This document shows positions 33,754 through 45,700 of a stretch of DNA of 64,000 nucleotides, one piece after another. The stretch lies in NCBI GenBank assembly GCA_003117195.1, contig BDSI01000067.1, positions 299,680 through 363,679 on the forward strand. Direction: 5' to 3'. The stretch comes from Eudorina sp. 2006-703-Eu-15. Lineage: Eukaryota > Chlorophyta > Chlorophyceae > Chlamydomonadales > Volvocaceae. A model generated the notes under the pieces. It did no database searches, was not told the DNA's origin, and was given only the letters and a program-made list of their open reading frames with translations. The translations under genes were made by a program, and so were the position numbers. Every line of letters begins with the position of its first letter. Within the stretch, counting starts at the first letter, position 1.

Positions 33754-36700
33754 ATGGCTAAAGCTGCGCTCTTGGGTTTTAGAGGAGGTGGAGGATTGCA
33801 GTTCGTTTGCCTGCTTGCCCTGTTGGGCATGCCGGTGTTCATTTATGGCAGTCCCTATGAGGGCACATCCTGGTACGTCAAAAGTATGCTGAGCGGTCGC
33901 GTGGGCATTCTGGGCCAGTCCGTCCGAGTTCCAAGCAGTGTGTTCGCGAAGTCGGCTTGTCAGCTGATCTACATGGCCAGTCCAGACTGGGCTACATCTC
34001 AAGTGTATGTGGACTTTGGCAGCGCGCCGCCTGAAAAAGGCTGCACGCGGCAAGCATACTTAGTGTATGTAGATGGCTACAACACTCCTGACGGCATCAC
34101 CGGCATCGGCTCCAAGGCGGACGTGCCTTGGGCATCGCTGCTAACTGCGCCAGGAGAGTTCCCAGACCAGAGCGCCAACCCCAGCCCCAGCCCCAGCCCT
34201 AGCAGCGCGCCCGACGCTACCTCGCCGAAAGCCGCACCGTCCTCATCCCGTCAGCCCTCGCCCTCCTCGAACTCCGGAGCCCCTCCGAGGCGGGAGCTCT
34301 CAGCGATCGACATGCCTTTGGACAGGTGCGGTGGCGTGCGATGCCGTGCCATGGTCGCGGCCAGGTCGCGACCCTGACCTGGCGCTTCCCCCCTATTTCC
34401 TTTCTCGCTGCTTTCCGCGTCGCTATCACCCATCTGTCTAACTGCAAATCCATTATTCCTAAATTCATTAACTCATTCATTCATTCATTTCTTCATTGAC
34501 ACATTCATCCTCACCAATCGTTGTGCCCTCGCATCGGTCTGCCCGGGTCCTACGGCTGCCGACGCCGTGTCTGTTTGCGACCGCAGGCAACGGTTCGAAA
34601 CACTGTACGACGGCTTCCGCGACCGTTTGGGCGAGCTGAATGACGTGCTGACGTCGGATGATGACCTGATCCCGGAGGTGGGCGGCCCTCTGTCGTACCC
34701 CATCCTGGCGGCAGGGTACTTCCAGAGGGAAGGTGCCGTACCCAAGAACCCTAGGCCCTACCTGGACTACGTGGAACGGCAGCAGCTGCTGGAGGCCGCC
34801 GGTGGGAAACGGGGAGGGTGGAGAGGGGGAGAGGGGAGGGAGGGCGGAGAGGGCGGGAAGGTAAGGACGGAGGATGAAGGAGGTCTGAGACCGGCCGGTT
34901 ATCGAGACTGGATGTGGGCTGCGAGCGTTACCGGAACCTACTGCGTCGTGGCATTTGGCACCTTGGCCAGCCCGTTAGCACGCGGCACTGTACCTTGGGC
35001 CCCTTGATGGCGCCTTGGTCTGCAAGCTACCGCCACTGCTACCGCCACTGCTACCGCCACTGCTACTGCCACTGCTACTGCCACTACCAATGCCACCTCA
35101 TGCAACGCACTGCGTTACCGGGTTTCTTGTGCGCTGCGCTGGGTTGCTTCGTTTCCCCTGCCCTCCCCTCCTTCCCTCCCCTCCCTTCCCCCCACAGGCC
35201 AGCAGTCCACCACCACGGGGGACCCGCCCGCGGGCACCCTGGCGGGCCCTCTGCGCATCTACTCCCCCATCCCCCAGGAGTGCAGGGACGTGTTGCGCCG
35301 CCACCCCAAGCTCGTCGTGAACGCCTTGGGGATTGGCGGCAGCAGCAGCAACAGCAACAACAGCCGTGGCTTCACCTTGGTCAGCCGGATTGCAGCCGCC
35401 CGAAGCGCCGCTGCCAGCGCGGCTGCTGCTGCTACTGCTGCCGGCGACGACGACGAAGCCAGTGATCTGGGCTCTTTCATGTGGAACCCCTTCATCGGAG
35501 GCGCTCAGGACTCGTGCTTTGTGACGCAGCAGGCGGTGCTGATCTACAACGACTGCCCTGCGCATGCCGCACCCGCACCCGCACCTGCCAGCAGCGGGAC
35601 CCGCGCCAGCGCCGGTGCTGGTGCGGGGGCGGGTGGTGCGGCCGGCAACAGCACCACCCCGCGGTGGTTCAACTGCAGCGAGGCGGCGGGGGACCTGCCG
35701 TCGGAGATCGCTTGTGTGCTGGAGGCGCCGCTGCTGCAGCAGGCGACCCAGATGGCGTACGTACCGGATGAGTCAGATGTACGGGTCATGTTTGTGTACA
35801 AGTCGTACACGAGGTGCGTGAGGGCCAAAGGTGGAATTTCGAGGTCGTCCGGGACAAGGGGGAAGGGGCAGTGGGGGCGGGGGTGAAATTGAGGTGTATC
35901 AAACCCAGCAACGGAATCGGTGTGTGTGGTGGCCCCGCGCAGGTGGGTCAAGGAAGAAACAACTCGTCAGATGTCGTCGCACCGCATTTGGATCCCCTTG
36001 ACAATCAATTAATGTCCCACGGGCAGGATCTCTTCCCTTTCTTCCCTCCCTTTCCGCTGAGTATGTCTGCCAATTTCCGATACGCCTCCCCTTCCCGCTG
36101 CTGCTGCGGACTTGCCCCCCCCCCGGACCCCCCGGACCCCGGACCCTGGACCCCGCCCGCTTGGGTGGTCATCCGAGTGCGCTGCCCGGTGTCCCTCCGC
36201 CGCCCCTGGAAACCCCCCCCGCCCCCGGGGAGTACATGCCCACCCCGCGCCTGTACATGTGTGTGTGGATGGGACAGCATTGTCATACAGGGGGCCCCCA
36301 GTTTCCGTACTAAACCTCGGTTTTGTTAACCCCTTGCCGTACGCCGTCCCCCCACCCTGCCAACCGGCCACCCCTCCGTTCCCCCAGTTGCTACCGGCCC
36401 ACGGCGCAGGCTCTGGGGCAGACGGGTATCCAGGTGCGCTCAGCGGCAGGGAGGGGAAGGGGGCGGGAGGTGTGTGTGGGGGGGGGTGTGTGGTAGGGCG
36501 GGGGAATGAGGGGAAGTAACGATAACCAACGGGGGTCAGGGAGGGGACGAGATAACGGAGAGGCGTACGGGGAAGGCGTGCCGGGCGCCCTTCCAGCGGC
36601 ACCGACGTACTCCACAGGAGGATTAGGGCTGCAGGAGGGGGGGAGGGGGACACGGGTGTCGCTGCCTTAATGACGTGCGGGAGGGGGACACGGGCCCCGG

Positions 36701-39700
36701 AAGCTCCCGGAGGGATGTCTCACACGGCCATAGACGGAGGGGTGTGTAAGGGGCCAGGTGTGGGGCTGGGCGAGTTTGGGCCAGGTCCGGCTGCCCCTCA
36801 GAAACTGAGTGTACGGCTGGTAAGAAAGGAGGTTGTTGCGTTTGGAGGTGCGGACTATCGACAGGACCACGGCGGTTACTCCAACCATGCCTCGAACCGA
36901 ACCGAACCGAACCGCCCTCCGCCCCCCCTTCTCCCCCCGCTTGTCTCCGCCCCGCTCCCCCCCTCTCTCCCCGCCCCGCTCCCCGTCCCCGCAGCTGATT
37001 CTCTTCACGGCGGGCATCATCGTGATCCTGACCTTCACGCTGCTGACCCCCACCTTCTTCCGCCTCTTCATCAGCTTCCCCTGCCGCTGCATCGCCTACG
37101 GCATCAAGTGGGTGGAGCCGCCGGTTGGGTCGGTTGCGTCGGTTGGGTCGGTTGGGTCGGTCGCGTCGGTTGGGTCGGTTGCGTCGGTTGGGAGAAGATC
37201 GTGGGATGCGCGCCGGCATGTCCCTCCCCCTTTCCCCCTCCCGTGTTGCCGTCCGCGACTAGGAAAGCCCCCCACTGCGCTCGGGCGGGGCCTTGGAGGA
37301 CATACGTTGTGATGTCGAAACCCTTGTTTGTATATGAAGAAAACCGAGCCGTATGTGTGTTTCTTAGGCGGGCAGAACAGGAGTGTGTGACATGCGAGGG
37401 GCCGAGTGAGCCGTGTCTGTGTTTGTGTTTGTATTGCCCCCCCCCCTCTCCGCAGGAAGGTGTTCAGCCGCGGCCGGGTGAACGACCTGCCGTTCAAGTC
37501 GGGTCTGCACTCGTACAAGGAGGCCATGCACCCTCGCTGCTACAACCTGCCCGTCATCCGTCAGCTGCTAGGGGCCCGCAAGCACCTGCTGTACGCCATG
37601 TGCACCATCCACTCGGCGGATGGACAGTACCGGGCGCTGCAGGTGGGACCCACCATCGGGGGCGCCGAGGGGTTGGGGGGTGGGGTTGGGTTGGGATGAA
37701 AAAGAAAAACAGTCCAGACACACCCAGCCCGGGTTGGAGCGGGGGAGGGGTTCGGGTCGGATTGTTCTCCCCTCCCCCCCTCCCCCAATGGCCATCGTAT
37801 CGCCGGAGATCCTGCAGTACAGTCGATTCTCCACGGCACCTCGGTTCTCTGGCAGTCAGCGCAGTTTAGATGCCGTATGTCCCCCGATGTGATGTCCTCT
37901 ACCCCACCACCACCCCATGGCCCCGTTGCCGCAAGGGGTTCCCGTTGCGCCCTGGCAAACACACACACCGCGGGCGGGCGGGCGGGCGGGTTTCATTTCT
38001 AAGCACACCCCGTATCGCGTTCGGGCTGATCTGGGCGGGTTCCTCTGAAACGCCCCCACGCGCATGCCTTATACTCAATGTCGTACTATGCCGTACCAAA
38101 ATCCATCCGGACGTCCCCCCTTCACCCGGCCGCCGCCGCCCCGGGGTCTTAGCAGTCGGGCAATCGCCGCAATCCATGTATGTCCTTCAGTTTGCCGTAA
38201 CCTGCCCGCCCCCGGCCCCGCACCCCGGCCCCGCCCCGCACCCCCTGTCCGTTTCCCCCCCGCCCCCGCCCCCCTCAGGTCTCTGTGACCAGCTCCGTGG
38301 CTTTGATGATCTGCATGATGTCCTTCTCCCCCGACATCATCCCCCCCCTGGAGTTCTACATCCCGCCCCTCACCTTCAAGATCGAGCGCATGTCCGGCAG
38401 CCCGCTGTCCTCCGTCTGGTACTTCCTGACCATCCTGGCCTACTCGCTCTACCTGGGCTTCATCGGCTACCTGGCCATGCTCTGCAACTACAACCGGCCC
38501 AGGAACAGGCGGGGCCCGCGACCGCGAATGCGTGCATGCGTGCTTGTGGAACGGACCCGCCTGCGGGCAAGACGTGGGGTTGAGCATGGGGGGCGGTGTG
38601 TTGTATTTAAGCAGGCAGAACAGGAGTGCGTGACCTGCGAGGGGCCAAGTGGCGCCCAATAGTTTGCCCGTATGCGCATGTAATATACCCATTGCCCGAC
38701 CCGTATAATAAACAAAAAGGCTGCGGTGTCGGAAGAACGCTGTCGATTTGGCGCGCTGTTAGTTGTTGTCGCGGCGTCGCGGAAGACGACCAGCTGGTGC
38801 GGGTCGGCTGCCTTGGCCACGCAGACTCACGCCACAATGCCGTGCGTGCGTGCGATCCTCGCGTTTTTACCGCAATGTACCCACCTGCAAGCAAAACGCC
38901 GTGTAGTCAGCACCGCCGAAGACGATCTGGAACGATGCGAAATAACGTAATCATGTGTGCGAGCGAAAGAGCGTGTGCGAGCGAAAGAGCATGGGGGGCG
39001 GTGTGTGTGCGTGTGTGTATGTGCTTCTCCACAAACCCCCTCCATCCTCCCATCTCTCTCGCCTGCCATCCGCCCCGCTCCTCCCTCACCCCTCCCCTCC
39101 TCACCCCTCCCTCCTCACCCCCTATAACTGGGTCCGGTTCTTCCTTAATGAACCTCCCTCCCCTCTCTCCTCCCCCCTGCCTATCCTTCTCTCCTCCCCC
39201 TCCCCCCCTCCCCCTTCCCCTTCCCCTAGGTACTACGTCACCCAGTGCGTCCTGTCCGTGCTGTTCATGCTGGTGCTGGACGCCCTGGTCCTCATGCACG
39301 TCTGCTCCATCCTCGTCTACTGGGACCGCCTGGACCCCGCCTGGCCCTGGCTGCCCATGACCGCCTTCCAGCTGATCAATCTGGCGGTGGCCAATGTACT
39401 GCAGCTCGTCATCCTGTTCAGCCGGGAGGACCGCCGTACGTACCGGCGCCACCAGCAGTACCTGGCCCTCATGGACGAGCTGAAGCTGCGGGAGGCCCAC
39501 CTGGCGCAGGTGCGGGCGGCGCAGCGGGCAGCGGCGGCCCGAAAGAAGCAGGCGGAGGCGGAGGCGGCCGGCTCCGCCGCCGCCGCCGTCGTCGTCACGG
39601 CGGCCGCCGCCGCCGCTGCCGCCCCTGGCGGCAGCGGAGGCGGCAGCGGAGGCGGACTGTCACCGAATGAGTCGGCGACGGGGTCTTCTCTGCGACGTCG

Positions 39701-42700
39701 GGCGACGTTGACGTCCAGGGAGGGTGAGCCGGCCGCTGCTGCCGGAGGCTCCTCCCCATCGGCCTCACCGCAGCAGCAGCAGCAGCCCGCCTCCGAGTCC
39801 CCCACTCGGTCTGAGGGCGAGTTCGATGACCTGGCGACCCTTGGCGGGGGGGACGTCGCCTCCGCCGGTGGTCCGGTGGCGGAGGCGGCGGAGGGCGGCA
39901 GCGGCGGCGGCGGCGGAGGCGGCGGCGGCGGGTCCGGGGGAACGGGCTGGGTCCGTGTCCCGCGGGCGGGGCGGAGCGCCTCAAGTGACAGCTCGTCCTC
40001 GCCGCCCCTGTCGGCCGCCGCCGCCGCTGCTGCCGATGTCGGCGGCGCCGTCGCGGCGGACACGACCACTTCCGCGGCGAGAGGGTTTCCGAGCCGCGGC
40101 CGCCGCGCCGGCGGCAGCGGCAGCAACAGCGGCGCCGGCTCGGACGACAGCAGCAGCGGCGCCGCCGCCGCCGCCGCCGCCGGCGGCGGCGGCAGCAAGC
40201 GCAGCAGCACGGGCGTGGCGGCGGCGGCGGTGGCGCCGCTGCCGGTACCGCCGGCCGCGGCGAGGACGGCATCCTTCGGAGTGGGCTCCTTCGCGGCGGG
40301 GCGCTCCATCTCTTTCGCCAATCTGAGGAGCCTGCGGCGGCGGTGGCGCGAGAAGCAGGCGCCGGGGTGGCTGCTGGCGGCCTGGCACAAGGTGGCGCGG
40401 CCGCTGCGCGAGGACGCGGCGTTCCGCTACCCGGCCTGGCTGCTGGCTGCGCTGCTGGTGTCCGCCTACATGTTGATCTTCACGTACGCCCGGGCCATGT
40501 GCTGGGCACGTGTGATCGGGGAGTGCATGACGGACCCGGCGGAGTGTGTCAACAACAACGTCGCGCGGTGAGGGCGAAGGGGGGCGGGGGCTTGAACCAA
40601 GGGGGTTCACGCGGCGGGGGAGGGGTGGGGGATGAAAAAGAAAAAACCCCAAACCTAGAAACGAAAAAAGGGAGGGGTGTTGGGATTAAATTGAAAGGGA
40701 GGGGTGGGGAGGTTCGGGCGCTGGGGATTAGGACGACACCGTTGGGGTGGTGGTGTAAAGGAAAACTGAGGTGGTAGGGGTGGTGGTGTGTGTTTAATGA
40801 AAAGCCCACCCAGAACCGTCCGGGGTGGTGATGTGTGTGTGTGTGTGTGGAAAAGATAACTGAGATAACTGGGGTGTGTGTGTGTGGGGGGGGGGGGAGG
40901 GGGTGTATATCCTGTGGGGGTAAGGGTGGGGGTAAGGGTGTCAGGGAGGGGGGGGGGACGTACCCCGAAGCCGTAACCCTGTTCCTCTGTTGGCACTCCT
41001 AAGCGCATCACCCGGCGCCCGGCCACCAATTGCCGCCCCATCCCCACCCTCCCGCCCATCCCTCCCCACCCCACCCTCCCCACCCCGTCCCGCAGCTACA
41101 TCGTGTTCACCACCCGGCTGGCGGGCCGCGACTTGCAAGTGCGCGTGCGGGACACCCTGGCCGCAGTGGCCGCCTCGCAGGGCTCCTTGCAGGCGCTGGT
41201 GAACGGAGCCCCGGGGGGGAACGGCACGGTGGGTTGGGTTGGGAGGGGGAAGGAGAGGTGGGGGGTGGGGTGGGGGGAGGTAGTGTGTGTATGGGGGGGA
41301 TGGGAGATGGCTGGATGGGCGGGAATCGCCGGCGCAGGGGCACCGAGGGACGGCAGGGGCCACTGCCCGCCGTCCTGCCACGGGCGGGTGGGGGCATTGG
41401 GAGGTCCTCCGACCTGGTCTTAACGTCTCCTCCTCCCCCTTGGCCCCTTGGGCCCCCCTCAGGGGCCCCTCCTGGACGGCGCCATCGAGGGCCTTGCGGT
41501 CAACCTGACCGACTCGGTGGCGGGGGCGGCCACCGACCAGATCTCGGGGCTGCTGGCCACGGACGTGACCGCACTGCTGAATGACACCCTGGGGCCGGAT
41601 GTGGCGGCCCTGCTGCCCGCGAGTGAGAGGGTGGCGGCCGCGAGTGGGAGGGGGTGAATCAGAAGGCCGGGGGGAGGGAGGGGGGAACGGAGGGGGGGAA
41701 GCGACGGAGCGGGGGTCGGGGTCGGATGGGGGCAGTGGAGGTCAAGGAAGTGGCCCAGGCCATGAAGGGCGGGGCGGCCGCTCTGCAGGGGGCGCTGCTG
41801 AGCCCCTCGGTGCGCCGCTGTCGAGAGGGGGCAACCCAACCCGAGGCAACTCAACCCTCCCCTGGCAACTCAACCCCCCCCCCAATTCGTCTTTGCCATC
41901 GCCCCCGCCCCCCGTTTCCCCCGCAGACCAAACCGCCGCCTTCCAGGCTCGCATGCAGGCGCTGGTGGCCGCCCGGCTGGCGCAGATCAACCTGACCTCC
42001 TTGGTGCAGCCCATGGCTCAGGGGGCGGAGTCGGGCCTCATCCGGGCGCTCAATGCGACCATGACCCAGTTCTTTGGCGTCGTCACCGCCACGTCCGACG
42101 CGTTGTCCTTCTCCATCAACGTGACGAATCAGGTACGGCGGAAAAGCGGTCGTACACGCATATGTACGGCACATGGCTGGGTCGGTGGGAAAGGAGCGGG
42201 CCCCAAAAGGGGGTGTTCGAGGGGCCGCTGGGTGCGTGTTCGGTCCAGAGGGGGGTTGCAATGTGTGTGTGTGTTTAGAATTGCAACCCGCCCGCCCGCC
42301 CGATCCCAGGTGGCAATATACTTACCATAGAACCTGCGAGGAAAAACTTGCCATATGCAGGCGCGCGGACAAGGCAGCCGCGCCACCACCGCAAGGCAAA
42401 TCATACCGCAAATACTAAATACGGAGATGCACGACGCACGCAAACGGATTGGTTACCGACCTGTAAAATTTATGACGAATATATGGTGACGGTCCCCACG
42501 GAAGCAGCGTCGGTCGTCCATCATGCGGGAACGCGGAAGGAAGCAAGTTATGAGGCAAAGCGGAAGGGAGCAAGACAAAATACAGTAACTAGGCAAGGTG
42601 AAAGCAAACAGGATGAAAGCAAACAGGTTACTATGGTGGTGGCGCGGCTACGGGTGAGAATCGCGGAAGGAGGGATTTGTAGGCAGGGACGCGTACGAAC

Positions 42701-45700
42701 GCGGCATGGGTGCACGGTGTGTGTGTGTGTGTGCGTGGGGGGGGGGGGGGGGTAAATTGAAAAAAGAAATAAACGGGGGGGGGGTAAGCGAAGGTGCTCT
42801 GGCCCCGAGGGTTGGAACATGTGCACGTGTGTGGAATGCTGTTCTCACGTTGTGGCCCTGCTGTGCTGTACTGTATCGGATTCCTGGATCTATATCAGCC
42901 ATCGTTGCCTCTCATCGCCCCTTGGCGAGGTGGGGAGGGGGGAGGGGGGAGTTGAAGGGGTATCCTGCGCCGCTGACGTGCGCCGTACCGCCGGCGCCAC
43001 GTGCACCGCCGGCGCCACGTGCACCGCTGACCTGCGCCGTACCCCCCTCCCCCCTCAACCTCCCGGTCCCTCCGTCCGCTGCTGAATCGATCAGCTGGAG
43101 GGCTGGGCCTCGGAGCTGGAGGCCCGGTTCTTCTGGTGCTCGCTGGCGGGCTTCACGTTGGGGCTGCTGCTGGGGCTGTCGTCGCTGGTCCGGGTGGGTG
43201 GGTGGGTGGGTGGCGGGGGACTGGGTGGGGGTTGGGTCGGGCTGGGGGTGGGGGGGATGGGGAGGAGTTGGGGTGGGTGTTACTGCATGACACTGTGCTG
43301 TAAGCCTGTAACGATTACATGAGGTGGTTCGGTACGTGGCAATCGGGTTAGCGCTCCTCCTGTGCGGGGGAAGGGGGGGGCCCGGCGGGGCGGCCACCAC
43401 CACCACGTTGGGTGATTCCTCGCGATTTCGCTGTGGGCGGGATGGGGTGGGCGGAGCGGCAGCCCGGCAGTGCAGAACCTGGCACCTGGCACCTGGGAGC
43501 TGGGAGCTGGGACGGCGGCAGCGGCCGGGGGCTGGTAACCGTGGCTGTGTTGCGCTGTTGCCTTCCTGGCAGAGCTCCCCTCTGAGCTGATCTGGCGGCC
43601 CCCGCTCCCGTCGCCTCTCCCCCATCGCCTCTGGCGCCACGTGCAGACGGCCATCTCCTTCCGCAGTGTGGCGAGGAAGATGCGCCTCGCCCGCATCGCC
43701 CGCCGCGTCCTCGCCACAACGTACGACACGGAGGACGACGGTGGGCGGTGGGCGATGTCGAATTTTCAGTCCATCTACGACGAGGAGGATTCGGTTGTAC
43801 GGCGCTCCGAAACCACGTCCATCACACTGGTGGTGTTCTTTTTCGGAGTGCTGGTGTCCACTGCCATCGTACAGCTGTACGCGGTGCGTGTACGGTACCA
43901 CACGGCGGCTCCCGCTATTTCCTTCCCTTGCCTTCCCTTCCCTCTACCTGACCTGACCTGTCCTGACTCGACAGGACACGATTTGGCGGCTGGCGGCTGG
44001 GTCTGCCAGGTCCGGATGCGTGCCGCCGCCGCCGCGGCAGAGGTTCCGGCGCCTCCCTGTCCTCCATCCCTTCAGCTGACTGACCCGCGGGTCGGTCGTT
44101 TCGGGGCCTCAGGATTTTCCACCCCATCGAAGATGCCGTTGCGCTGTCTCCGAGCTTTGGCAGCCTCCCCCGCCCTGCTGACAAGGCCCCCTCTGCCACC
44201 CCCCCCTCTGCCACCCACCCCTCTGCCACCCACCCCCTCCTCTTCCGGTGTGCAGGTGGGTGTGCTGCTGAGCGCCGGCCTGGCCGTGGTGACCCACCCG
44301 TGGACCTGGACGTGGTTCCTGCCCCGCTACTACATGTGGCTGGTGGCCATCATCATCGGTGTCGTACTCAACAAGGTGCGGGAACAGGGAGGGGGTGGGG
44401 GGAGGTGGGGCGGACGGGTGGCAGGGTCCCGAGGGGAAAGGGCGCACCATGTCGTACGATATGGCGCCGTACCTTACCATATGGCGGGCGTTTGTAGCCC
44501 CCTTTCATACTTGACTTTGACAAACATCTCCCGACTTTGTTGCCCCTCCCTGTTTGATGGACCAGCTATCTGCCGTCCTTGTGAATCCTTGACGCGCTAT
44601 GCCCCGCTTCCATCCAATCCCCCTTCTCTTCCGAGTCTATCGAAAGTGCGGAGAAGGACGCTCCCCCCCTCGGCCGTCTACAGTTTTCCTACACCCTCCC
44701 TTCCTCCCTCCAGCCTGAATACGTCTACCAAGTTCCTATACCCTCCCTCCCTCCCCCCTCCTCTCCCCCCTGCCCCCCCAAGGTGATCTTGATCAGCTTC
44801 ATCGGCGACACCTGGCTCTCCAACGGCAACCACATCTACCGCCCCGCCGCCTGGCTGGCCTTCCTCGTCATCGCCTCCGCCACCAACCTGGTCATCGGTC
44901 TGCTGCTGGCGGTCTACCGCATCGTGCTGCTGCTGCTCATCAGCATCTTCGCACTGGGCAAGCTGGACGTGAGTGCACCTCACCGCCCCCGCCTCCCCCT
45001 GGGGACGCGCCCCGCCGGCCTCAACTCAAGCAACTTTCCCTCCTCCTCCTCCTCCTCCTCCCTCCTCCCTTGTTCGTTTTTACCCTCCCTCCCTCCCCCC
45101 TCCCCCCTCCAAACCCCGCCTCCCCCCAGGTGACAATCTTCACGATGATGGCCAGGCTGGATCTGCCCCACCAGACCTTCCTGGCGGGTCTGCATCTGCA
45201 GGTGGGGGCGGGGGCAGGGGTAGCTGCAAGTGCAGCTGCAGGGGGAGCCAGGGGCAGCTGCCCTATCGGCGACTTTTTGCGGCTTCGCTGTCGTGATTGA
45301 CGTGAGGGGCAGGGGCAGCTGGTGGCGCAAGTGGGCAGGGGGAGGGGAGACGGCGGAAGCAGGAAGTGGTGAGTGCCGTACTGGCGCTTGGTATGTACAT
45401 GGAGTCCACATGGGGGAGGGCCGGTGGCTGGGCAGCTGGGCAGGTGGGTCCCCGGGGAGGTGTGGCTGTCTGGCGCCTGTGCAACCCGTCCCGACCCGAC
45501 CCGACCCGACCCGACCCGACCCGACCCGACCCGACCTGACGCAACCCGACAAGACTGGCCCCACCACTTCCTCCGCCCGGTGCCCGGTCCCCCCTCCCCC
45601 CTCCCCCCCCAGGAGTCCATGTCCCATTTCGATGACCCCATCTACCTGCCGGGTCCGAGGGGCCGAGCCAACCGCCGCTGGAGGAAGATCAAGGAATTTG

